Assembly: GCA_041166745.1 (NCBI GenBank)
Contig: JBEEGH010000014.1
Span: 1 to 64,000 of the forward strand
Direction of reading: 5' to 3'
Source of the DNA: DASUCS01 sp041166745
GTDB lineage: Bacteria > Actinomycetota > Acidimicrobiia > Acidimicrobiales > JACDCH01
Length of the DNA: 64,000 nt
Every line of letters begins with the position of its first letter. Position 1 is the stretch's first letter. The notes below the pieces were generated by a model. It did no database searches and was not told the origin of the DNA. It worked only from the letters and a program-made list of their open reading frames with translations. The position numbers and the translations under genes were made by a program. This document shows, piece after piece, positions 17,350 through 25,003 of the stretch.

Positions 17350-20198
17350 TGCTCGGCGCCGTCCTCACGTGGAACTTGCTTGTGATCGGCTCGGTTCGGG
17401 GCTTGATCATCGCGTTGGTGGCCATGGGAATCGTGCTCGTATACCGCTCGTCACGCGTCATCAACTTCGCGGTCGGCGATCTCGGCGTGCCCGCGGCCGC
17501 GTTGCTCGGAGTCATGGCTGGCGCGCACGGCTGGCCGTATTGGCTTGCGCTCGTCACGGCGTTGCTTGTCGGCACACTGTCTGGTGCGGTGGTCGAACTG
17601 GCGGTGGTGCGTCGTCTCTTCCGCGCGCCGCGGGTCATCCTGCTCGTCGCCACGATTGGCGTCGCCCAACTCGCGCAGGCGGTGACGCTCGCGCTTCCCG
17701 ACTACCACGGCGGCGCGCTGAAGACGGCTTTCCCAGTGCCGATCACCGGCGAATGGGAACTGGGCGCGGGCGTCGTGCTCAGGGGAGGGCAGGTACTCGC
17801 TCTGATCATCGTGCCGCTCATCACGGTCGCCCTCTGGTGGCTCCTTGGGCACACGGCATTCGGCGAGTCAGTGCGCGCATCGACAGGGAATCCAGACCTC
17901 GCGCGACTCACGGGCATCAACCCGAAGATGGTGTCGACCGCCATATGGGCCCTGAGCGGATTTCTGTCGGCTATGGCCGTGATTCTCATCGCGACGGAGG
18001 CAACCTCGTCAGACATCGTGTCGATCGGCCCGAACACCCTCCTGCGCGGCCTCGCGGCCGCCCTCGTCGGACGGATGGTCTCCTTCCCAAAGGCCGTGAT
18101 CGCATCAGTCGTGATCGGGGTCGTCGAGCAGATCCTGGTGTTCAACTTCACGGGTCAGACCGGGCTCCTTCAGTTCATCTTGTTTCTTGCGATCCTCCTC
18201 CTCGTCGCTCGAGGAAGCCGTAACATCGACATGAGCGCCGAGAGCTTCCAATTCGCGCCTCGCCACCACGTCGTCTCCGCCCGCTTGCGCGATATCTGGT
18301 GGGTACGCCGCCTCCCGCAACTCGTTGCGGTCGTCGGGCTGGCCGGAGCCGTCACGTTGCCGCTCGTGGTGACGGAGTCGGCGAAGCACCTCGCCTATGC
18401 CGAGGTACTCGGGTTCGCTATCTGCGCCATCTCGGTGACCGTGTTGACCGGGTGGGCCGGACAGCTGTCGCTCGGTCAGATGGCATTCGCGGGAGTCGGC
18501 GCGCTGAGCGCAGCGACGCTGATTCGGGGTGCCGAGTTCACGGTTGGAGTGGGTGGCTACGACCTCGTCGACGGCTCAATTACCAGCATCCCATTCGGAT
18601 GGGCGCTGCTGCTCGGAGCCGTTGTCGCATGCGTCACGGCCGCACTCATCGGAGCGAGCGCTTTGCGCGTACGCGGACTGTTGCTCGCGGCAAGCACGCT
18701 GGCATTCGCGATCGCGGCCCAGAGCTACATCTTTCGCCAGCCGATCCTGTCGCTCGGCCGCACGACCGTCCGCCTCCCGCGTGACGACTTGGGCCCGTTC
18801 GACCTCACTCAACGGAACCTCGGCTATTACTATTTTTCGTTGACTGCGTTGGTGATCGTCGTGATCATCGTCGGTCGGCTCCGCCACAGCGGCGTTGGCC
18901 GCACGATCATTGGTGTGCGCGAGAACGAGCATGCCGCGGAGGCCTTCACGATCTCGCCCACCCGTGCCAAGGTCACGGCGTACGCGCTGGGTGGATTCAT
19001 CGCGGGTCTCGGCGGCGCCATCCTCGGTGGCCTCGTGGTCAGCGTCGGGTACACCGAGAAGTTCTTCCGCGTCCAAGACAGCTTTGCGCTCGTCGCCATG
19101 GCGGTGATCGGCGGGCTCGGCAGCCTCGCAGGAGCCATCATCGGGGCGGCGTGGGTCATTGGCCTCCCGGCCCTCTGGCCGAACAACGAGCTCGTCCCGC
19201 TGTTCACCTCGAGCATCGGCCTGCTCATCATTCTGCTCTACATCCCGGGCGGGTTCACCCAGATCTCGTATTGGTTTCGCGACCAGCTGCTCACTCGTGT
19301 CGAGACGCGACTCGGTCCCGCCCCACCGAAGGCAAGCGTCGTGCCGCCGCAATCGCTGGCGTTGTCGGTGTCGGCCGATCGCTCGGGGACCAACCCGGAC
19401 GGCAGTGCGCTCGCCACCCATCGGATCACGGTGGCTTTCGGCGGGCTCGTTGCTGTGAATGAGGTCGATTTCCGCGCGATGCCGGGCCAGGTGGTCGGGC
19501 TCATCGGCGCCAACGGCGCCGGCAAGTCGACGCTGCTCAACGCGATCGGCGGGTTCTTGCCCGCGGGCGGACGCGTCGAGTTGCTGGGCAGCGACGTCAG
19601 CAACCTGTCGGCTAGCAAGCGGTCGAGCCGCGGGCTCGGCCGGACCTTCCAGGCGGCGCTGCTGTTTCCCGAGCTGACCGTGCGCGAGGTGGCGGAACTC
19701 GCGCTCGAAGCGCGGCAGCGCACCTCGTTCTGGAGCACCGCATTGTTCCTGCCGCGCGCAGCTCGGCTCGAGCGCCGTCGCCGCGCGGAGGCCGCCGAGC
19801 TCATCGATTTTCTGGGACTCGGACGCTACGCCGACCGCTTCATAGCCGAGCTGTCCACAGGAACGCGACGCATTGTCGAGCTGGCCGCTCTCCTCGCGGT
19901 TGCACCGCGAGTCATTTGTCTCGACGAACCCACAGCCGGTGTGGCCCAGCGAGAGGCCGAGGCCTTCGGCCCGTTGATCAAGCGCATCCAGGCAGAGCTG
20001 TCGGCGACACTCGTCGTCGTGGAGCACGACCTGCCACTCATCTTGGCCATCACCGATCACGTCTACTGCCTGGAGGCGGGCAGCGTGATCGCCCATGGCC
20101 CGCCGGAAAGCATGCGCACCGACCCGCTCGTCGTTGCCTCCTACCTGGGCACGGACGAGCGGGCCACGATGCGATCAAACGCGGTGGTGCCCGACTAA
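17349..20198 (+). CDS. LivH-LivM-LivG fusion: branched-chain amino acid type ABC importer core
   Basis: The 949-residue protein carries three subunits in a row. A LivH-type permease covers residues 1-300, a LivM-type permease about 320-640, and a LivG-type ATPase about 665-949 (Walker A GANGAGKST, signature LSTGT, Walker B VICLDEPTAG). With the LivF domain on the upstream protein and the binding lipoprotein encoded convergently, this makes a complete HAAT-family importer from two polypeptides plus a receptor. Substrates of this family include branched-chain amino acids, urea and small aromatic or acyl acids. The substrate here is not determined by the sequence. The end converges on the binding-protein gene with 23 bp between stops. 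Confidence 0.9.
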   Translation: MLGAVLTWNLLVIGSVRGLIIALVAMGIVLVYRSSRVINFAVGDLGVPAAALLGVMAGAHGWPYWLALVTALLVGTLSGAVVELAVVRRLFRAPRVILLVATIGVAQLAQAVTLALPDYHGGALKTAFPVPITGEWELGAGVVLRGGQVLALIIVPLITVALWWLLGHTAFGESVRASTGNPDLARLTGINPKMVSTAIWALSGFLSAMAVILIATEATSSDIVSIGPNTLLRGLAAALVGRMVSFPKAVIASVVIGVVEQILVFNFTGQTGLLQFILFLAILLLVARGSRNIDMSAESFQFAPRHHVVSARLRDIWWVRRLPQLVAVVGLAGAVTLPLVVTESAKHLAYAEVLGFAICAISVTVLTGWAGQLSLGQMAFAGVGALSAATLIRGAEFTVGVGGYDLVDGSITSIPFGWALLLGAVVACVTAALIGASALRVRGLLLAASTLAFAIAAQSYIFRQPILSLGRTTVRLPRDDLGPFDLTQRNLGYYYFSLTALVIVVIIVGRLRHSGVGRTIIGVRENEHAAEAFTISPTRAKVTAYALGGFIAGLGGAILGGLVVSVGYTEKFFRVQDSFALVAMAVIGGLGSLAGAIIGAAWVIGLPALWPNNELVPLFTSSIGLLIILLYIPGGFTQISYWFRDQLLTRVETRLGPAPPKASVVPPQSLALSVSADRSGTNPDGSALATHRITVAFGGLVAVNEVDFRAMPGQVVGLIGANGAGKSTLLNAIGGFLPAGGRVELLGSDVSNLSASKRSSRGLGRTFQAALLFPELTVREVAELALEARQRTSFWSTALFLPRAARLERRRRAEAAELIDFLGLGRYADRFIAELSTGTRRIVELAALLAVAPRVICLDEPTAGVAQREAEAFGPLIKRIQAELSATLVVVEHDLPLILAITDHVYCLEAGSVIAHGPPESMRTDPLVVASYLGTDERATMRSNAVVPD

Positions 20199-20221
20199 GG
20201 GCGCCACCGCGCTGACCACCG

Positions 20222-21595
20222 CTACTTGGTGACGTCCAACAATTCAGTCAGCTTTTTGAAGTCACCTGAGGGTTTGATGCTCGAGTCGAACGCGCCCAAC
20301 CGGAAGCCGTCCTCCACGTCGTACTTGCCCTGCTTCAGCGAGGCGATCTCGTTGGTCGGAAGCGGGAAGCTTCCGAAGCTGTTCACCGCTGCCGCCCACG
20401 TTTCGTTGGTCAGGTTGGCTCCCGCTTTCTCGGCCACCAGCTTCAACACCGCGAATTCGTTGCAGCGATCTTGAACACCTTGGTAGGTCTTGATGGAGGT
20501 GCCATCGGAGCCGGGCTTCACCTGGTCGGGGGGGACGACCTTCTCGCCTGTCGCCGATTCGTACGCCTTCACACACTTCTGCACCGCGGGGAGGTTGAAC
20601 GTCTCCACGTCCGTCAGTCCGCTCATGGTGATCATGCCCTCGTAGGGGTTCGGAGACTTCCCTTGCGCAACCTCGTCCTGTGCCTGTTCCGCCGAGCTGG
20701 AGTCGTCGGAGATCAACAGGATGTTGGGCATCCGCTCGCGGATCTTCTCGACGAACTGCTTCGCGGACACGAGCAAGCCGGACATCAGGAGGGCACTGAC
20801 GTTCTCTCCCTTCCACTTCTCGATGAAGCTGTCGAGCTGCGTCTGGGCCGCACTGGTGTCCTCGCTCGTGATCGTCAGGACTGCCGTCGACCCTGTCTCG
20901 ATACCGATCGAGGCAGCGGCGGCCTTCGTGACCTTGTCAGCGTTCTCCCCGGTGTCCTGATCCCCCAGGACTGCGATCTTCTTCCCGGCCAGCAACTTCT
21001 GCTGCTTGATCAGGTTGTACATGGCGTCGAGCCGTCGTTCCGCCAGGATGCCCGGCATGATCAGCAAACCTGGAGGCGCTTCGTCAATCGTCGTCTTCTT
21101 CACCAGGTTGGCGATCAGGACAGTCTCATGGTCGCGTGTGACGCAGAGTTGGTTGGTACCTGGCGAGGGTGGGGTGTCATACGTGCCAAGAACGGCGAAC
21201 ACCTTCTCGTCGTCGGTCATCGCCGTACACGCGGTCGCTGATGCGTCCCCCTGGAGTGGGCAGATCTTGTGGAAAACCACCTCGAGTTTGCGTCCGAGAA
21301 TTCCACCGTTGTTGTTGATGTCGTCGACGACAGCCTTCGTGATCTTCTCTGTATCGCCCTGGGTGAAATGAATATCGATCGCCGGCACGGCAATGAGACA
21401 GTCGAAGTCGATGTAGGGCATCGCGACCTTGATCGTCGTCGCGGTCACTCCCCGAAAAGACGCAGTGAGGGGCGCGCTCGACGCCACGGAAGAACCCGAC
21501 CCTGTTGTCGACGCTGTCTTCTTGTCGCTGCTACACGCTGCCATCAGAAGCGTCGCAGCAAGCAGAACGGCGACTACGGACCGGACTCGAACCAT
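20222..21595 (-). CDS. Branched-chain amino acid type ABC transporter substrate-binding lipoprotein
   Basis: This family I periplasmic binding protein has 457 residues. The signal peptide ends in a lipobox, LMAACSS, placing the lipid-anchored Cys near residue 20. A Ser/Thr-rich linker follows, then the LivJ-type domain beginning FRGVTATTIKVAMPYIDF. I choose ATG 21593-21595 because GGGGGGAACC just before it is a good ribosome-binding site; a GTG four codons earlier is the alternative. The protein is the likely receptor for the two-gene LIV-type transporter that converges on it. It diverges from a TetR gene, with a clear operator-like palindrome in between. Confidence 0.9.
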   Translation of the reverse strand: MVRVRSVVAVLLAATLLMAACSSDKKTASTTGSGSSVASSAPLTASFRGVTATTIKVAMPYIDFDCLIAVPAIDIHFTQGDTEKITKAVVDDINNNGGILGRKLEVVFHKICPLQGDASATACTAMTDDEKVFAVLGTYDTPPSPGTNQLCVTRDHETVLIANLVKKTTIDEAPPGLLIMPGILAERRLDAMYNLIKQQKLLAGKKIAVLGDQDTGENADKVTKAAAASIGIETGSTAVLTITSEDTSAAQTQLDSFIEKWKGENVSALLMSGLLVSAKQFVEKIRERMPNILLISDDSSSAEQAQDEVAQGKSPNPYEGMITMSGLTDVETFNLPAVQKCVKAYESATGEKVVPPDQVKPGSDGTSIKTYQGVQDRCNEFAVLKLVAEKAGANLTNETWAAAVNSFGSFPLPTNEIASLKQGKYDVEDGFRLGAFDSSIKPSGDFKKLTELLDVTK

Positions 21596-21675
21596 GGTTC
21601 CCCCCACCCGGGTTGTGCGCTCGACGGGAGCCGAGCTTTTGTTTTGACACTACGCATTGGCGTTCCGGGCTGGAT

Positions 21676-21692
21676 TGAAAATATCATTTTCA
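21676..21692. promoter_or_regulatory. 17-bp palindrome, candidate TetR operator
   Basis: TGAAAAT and ATTTTCA are perfect arms around ATC. The site is AT-rich against a GC-rich background. It sits 3 bp before the GTG start chosen for the TetR gene and about 80 bp upstream of the binding-protein gene. Position and form fit autoregulation by that TetR protein, possibly with joint control of the binding protein. Confidence 0.6.
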
Positions 21693-21695
21693 CTC

Positions 21696-22292
21696 GTGGC
21701 GCGGACGCGAAACCTCTCGGAGCTCGACGCGCTCTTGATCGCGGCGCGCGATGTCCTCGACGAGCGGGGGTATGCCGGTCTGCGAGTGGAGGACGTTCTG
21801 CGCGAGGCCGGACTGTCGACTCGCGCCTTCTACCGTCATTTCTCGGGCAAGGACGCGCTGTTCCTCGCACTGTTCGAGCAGGAGTCGATGCGTGCTGACC
21901 TGCGCTTACGCGCCCGAGTCGAGCAACCGGACGGCCCCGTCGAAGCGGTGCGCGAATGGATCGAAGCCGTGCTCGCGGTCGTCTACGAGCCCCGGCTCGC
22001 CAAACGTGCGCTGCTCTTTGCGGGCGAGCGCGGGTCGCTGGCTCGGCGATTCCCGGAGGAGATCGACCGGCTGACCCGGCGCCAACTCGAGCCACTCGAG
22101 GCCGCCATCGAGGCGGGCCGGGCGGACGGCACCTTCCCTTCCGCCCATCCGGCGAACGATGCGCGGGCGATTCATCACCTTTGTTCCGGCCTCATCAACG
22201 ATCGCCTCTACGGCGCCACGTCGCTGTCCCGAGCTGATGCTGTTGCGCTGGCGACACGCTTCGCGCTCAACGCGCTGGGAGCTCAGACATGA
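21696..22292 (+). CDS. TetR/AcrR family transcriptional regulator
   Basis: From GTG 21696 the product has 198 residues. A helix-turn-helix of the TetR class lies near residues 24-50 (LRVEDVLREAGLSTRAFYRHFSGKDAL). The ligand-binding C-terminal domain is unrelated to families I can name. An earlier in-frame TTG at 21657 would place the palindrome inside the gene and is less likely. The stop overlaps the thiolase start (ATGA), so it is cotranscribed with the thiolase-amidohydrolase-DUF35 genes. It is a plausible regulator of them, responding to an acyl-CoA or aromatic ligand. Confidence 0.88.
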   Translation: MARTRNLSELDALLIAARDVLDERGYAGLRVEDVLREAGLSTRAFYRHFSGKDALFLALFEQESMRADLRLRARVEQPDGPVEAVREWIEAVLAVVYEPRLAKRALLFAGERGSLARRFPEEIDRLTRRQLEPLEAAIEAGRADGTFPSAHPANDARAIHHLCSGLINDRLYGATSLSRADAVALATRFALNALGAQT

Positions 22293-23473
22293 CCTACGAG
22301 CTGCGCGATCAAGCATGCGTCGTCGGCATCGGTCGATCGCGCTACGGCAAGCGCGGCGAGCTCGCCGATGAGGACACCTTCCGTCTGGCGGTGACCGCCA
22401 TCCACGACGCCTGCGACGACGCCGGCATCGACGTCAAGGAGATCGACGGGTTCTCGTCGTACTCCGACGATGCCGCACAGCCGTCCGCGTTGTCGATGGC
22501 GCTGGGGACCCCGCGCACGCGCTACTCGGGCATGGTCTGGGGTGGTGGCGGCGCCGGTATGGGCGGCGCCTTCACCAATGCCGCGATGGCGGTGGCGACT
22601 GGGGTTGCCGAGGTCGTGGTCGTCGTGCGCGCGATCTGTCAAAGCCCACAGCAACGTTTCGGCCAATCGCTCGCCGGCATGCGCGGACGCCTGCCTGCGC
22701 CGTTCGGCTATGCGCTTCCGTTCGGGTTGATGTCGCCCGCGCAGATGTTCGCGCTGCCGGCACGACGGCACATGGCGGTCTACGGCACGACGATCGAGCA
22801 CTTCGCTGAAGTGGCGATCAATGCTCGGCTGATGGCCGCCGCGAATCCTGACGCCCGCTTTCGCGAGCCGATGACGGTCGAAGACCACCACAACTCGCGC
22901 ATGATCGCCGACCCGCTGCGCTTGTTCGATGTGTGCATGGAGTCCGACGGCTCGGCCGCGGTGATCGTGACAACGCCCGAGCGTGCCCGCGACATGCGCC
23001 ATCCACCGGTGTACGTGATGGGCGCGTCGATGGCGGGCGGCTACCGGTGGGGGGAGGGGACGCTGTCCGGTCACAACATGCCGGATGCCGATTACGCGAG
23101 TGCCGGACAGCGCGCCACTGCCGAGGAGGTGTACCGCATCGCCGGCGTCGGGCCGGACGACATCGACGTCGCGATGATCTACGACCACTTCACCCCGCTC
23201 GTGCTCATGGCGCTCGAGGACTTCGGTTTCTGCGGGCGAGGCGAGAGCGGACCCTTCGTCGCCGACGGCAACATCCGCATGGGCGGCCAGCTGCCCGTGA
23301 ACACCCACGGCGGAAACCTGGCGGAGGTCTATCTCCACGGGATGACGCACGTGCTCGAGGCCACTCGGCAGCTGCGCGGCACGTCACACAACCAAGTCGA
23401 CGGCGCCGAGGTCGTGCTCGTTGTGGCCGGCGCCGGTCCCAATCCCACTGGTTCGATCATCTTTCGGAAGTGA
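22289..23473 (+). CDS. Thiolase-fold lipid-transfer-like protein (Ltp family)
   Basis: The 394-residue product has the thiolase fold of the SCP2-thiolase/Ltp branch. It starts with CVVGIGRSRYGK, has a Gly-rich core (WGGGGAGMGG near residue 77) and the C-terminal NTHGGNLAEVYLHGM motif. The usual nucleophile-Cys context of degradative thiolases is not evident, and the second C-terminal Cys motif is absent. In actinobacterial steroid side-chain degradation, such Ltp proteins pair with a DUF35 protein and act as retro-aldolases on acyl-CoA. A DUF35 gene lies two genes downstream, which supports that reading. The start overlaps the TetR stop. Confidence 0.85.
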   Translation: MTYELRDQACVVGIGRSRYGKRGELADEDTFRLAVTAIHDACDDAGIDVKEIDGFSSYSDDAAQPSALSMALGTPRTRYSGMVWGGGGAGMGGAFTNAAMAVATGVAEVVVVVRAICQSPQQRFGQSLAGMRGRLPAPFGYALPFGLMSPAQMFALPARRHMAVYGTTIEHFAEVAINARLMAAANPDARFREPMTVEDHHNSRMIADPLRLFDVCMESDGSAAVIVTTPERARDMRHPPVYVMGASMAGGYRWGEGTLSGHNMPDADYASAGQRATAEEVYRIAGVGPDDIDVAMIYDHFTPLVLMALEDFGFCGRGESGPFVADGNIRMGGQLPVNTHGGNLAEVYLHGMTHVLEATRQLRGTSHNQVDGAEVVLVVAGAGPNPTGSIIFRK

Positions 23474-23477
23474 GCAG

Positions 23478-24524
23478 ATGACCATCAACTCCGCGGACTC
23501 ACACGTTGTCGAACCGCTCGACCTCTGGCAGACACGCCTACCCGCCGCGTTGCGCGATCGCGCGCCACGCGTCGAGGACGCCGACGGCAAGTGGTTGTTC
23601 GTCGTCGAAGGGCTGCCGCCGCGCAAGATGGGCGGGCCGACGACGGAGGGCGCGTCGGGGATGCGCCCGGGAGGATTCGACCCCGACATCCGGGTGAAGG
23701 ATCTCGACGCCGACGGCGTGTGGGGCGAAGTGCTCTACCCGACCATCGGCTTGTTCGGGTTCATGATTCCCGACCCAGAGCTGCGGATGGCGTGCGCGCA
23801 GGTCTACAACACGTGGCTGGCCGAGACCTTCGCCACGTCCGCGCGTTTTGCGGGCGCGGCGATCATTCCGATTCAGGACATCGATGCCGCGGTGCGCGAA
23901 GTGGAGCGCGTCGCCACCCTCGGCTTGCGGTGCGTGATGCTGCCGATGAATGCGCCGGCCGATCGTCCGTACAACCTCGACCTGTACGACCCACTCTGGG
24001 CCGTGGCGCAGTCGCACGACATGCCGGTGTCGTTCCACGTGGGTACCGGCACCAATCCGGTCACCGAGCGGGGGCCCGGTGGCGCGGTGATCAACTACGT
24101 CGAGGTCGGACTCGGCGCGCAACGCACCCTCACGTATCTCGCGGCGTCCGGCGTACTCGATCGGTTCCCGGCGTTGCACGTTGTGATGGTCGAGTGCGGC
24201 GCAGGATGGCTGGCGTGGGCCCTCGAGCGCATGGACGAGGCCTTCGAGGAACACCACTGGTGGGTGAACCCCAAGCTGGACGAACCACCCAGCGCGTACG
24301 TCCGCCGGCAGGGCCATGTCACGTTCGGCGCCGACGCCTCCGCGGTGATCAATCGCGGCATCACCGGAATCGAACCGCTGTTGTGGGCGTCCGACTACCC
24401 GCATCCCGAAGGTACGTGGCCCGAGACACGCGCCACGATCGAGCGGCTGTTCGCAGACGTGAGCGAAAGCGAACGCGCCGCGATCACCGGCGGCACGACC
24501 GCGAAGTTGTACGGACTCGGCTGA
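23478..24524 (+). CDS. Amidohydrolase family metal-dependent hydrolase/decarboxylase (ACMSD-like)
   Basis: The 348-residue product belongs to the amidohydrolase_2 (ACMSD/LigY-like) TIM-barrel family. The N-terminal DSHVVEP supplies the metal-binding His, VSFHVG in the middle supplies the next His, and WASDYPHPEG near the end carries the catalytic Asp. Relatives decarboxylate or hydrolyse aromatic and ring-opened acids. ATG 23478 is chosen because the metal-binding strand starts at once; it lies 4 bp after the thiolase stop. The stop overlaps the DUF35 start by one base (TGATG). Confidence 0.88.
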   Translation: MTINSADSHVVEPLDLWQTRLPAALRDRAPRVEDADGKWLFVVEGLPPRKMGGPTTEGASGMRPGGFDPDIRVKDLDADGVWGEVLYPTIGLFGFMIPDPELRMACAQVYNTWLAETFATSARFAGAAIIPIQDIDAAVREVERVATLGLRCVMLPMNAPADRPYNLDLYDPLWAVAQSHDMPVSFHVGTGTNPVTERGPGGAVINYVEVGLGAQRTLTYLAASGVLDRFPALHVVMVECGAGWLAWALERMDEAFEEHHWWVNPKLDEPPSAYVRRQGHVTFGADASAVINRGITGIEPLLWASDYPHPEGTWPETRATIERLFADVSESERAAITGGTTAKLYGLG

Positions 24525-24958
24525 TGTACCTCGACGGCTTGCCGTTGCCGACGGTCGATCGGACGAACGCCGGCTTCTGGCGCGCCGCGGCCGAAGGCCG
24601 ACTCGACATCCAACAGTGCGGGGTGTGCGGCTGGCACCGTCATCCGCCGACCGAGGGTTGCTTCCATTGCGGATCGCTCGATTGGGGCTGGGACACCGTT
24701 CCCGGCACCGGCGAGGTGTTCACCTACACGTGGGTCGCGCACGCGATCCACCCCGGCGTGGCCGACCGCGTGCCGTACAACGTCGTCGTGGTGCAGCTCG
24801 ACGGCATCACCGGCGACGCAGTTCGGTTGGTGAGCAACGCCGTCGACGCCACCCAAGACACGCTCCAGGTCGGTACCCGTGTCGACCTCGCTCCGGAACG
24901 AGTCAACGACGACATCGGCTTGCCGTTGTTCCGCCTCTCTCGCAAATCCAGTGCATAG
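24524..24958 (+). CDS. DUF35 OB-fold / zinc-ribbon protein, partner of thiolase-like enzyme
   Basis: The 144-residue product begins with a helix (FWRAAAEGRLDIQQC) followed by a rubredoxin-like zinc ribbon: Cys-x2-Cys at about 33-36 and Cys-x2-Cys at about 47-50. The OB-fold DUF35 domain comes next. DUF35 proteins stabilise thiolase-fold partners, channel CoA substrates to them, and are required for Ltp2-type retro-aldol cleavage. The stop codon (24956-24958) lies within the left arm of the 22-bp inverted repeat at 24944-24991, so the last codons also form the terminator stem. Confidence 0.88.
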   Translation: MYLDGLPLPTVDRTNAGFWRAAAEGRLDIQQCGVCGWHRHPPTEGCFHCGSLDWGWDTVPGTGEVFTYTWVAHAIHPGVADRVPYNVVVVQLDGITGDAVRLVSNAVDATQDTLQVGTRVDLAPERVNDDIGLPLFRLSRKSSA

Positions 24959-24991
24959 CGACACACTTTTGTGTCGCTATGCACTGGATTT
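24944..24991. terminator. 22-bp perfect inverted repeat between convergent genes
   Basis: AAATCCAGTGCATAGC at 24944-24959 continues to 24965. The whole 22-base arm is perfectly complementary to 24970-24991, leaving the four-base loop CTTT. It lies between the DUF35 stop (inside the left arm) and the stop of the convergent acyl-CoA ligase at 25004. A bidirectional terminator is the simplest reading. The stem is unusually long and perfect, and there is no T-run. Confidence 0.7.
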
Positions 24992-25003
24992 CGCAGAACT
25001 GGG

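Noticed and set aside
24944..24991. Transposon or recombination-site remnant
   Set aside because: No target duplication, transposase or second copy is seen in the window; a terminator between convergent genes is simpler.
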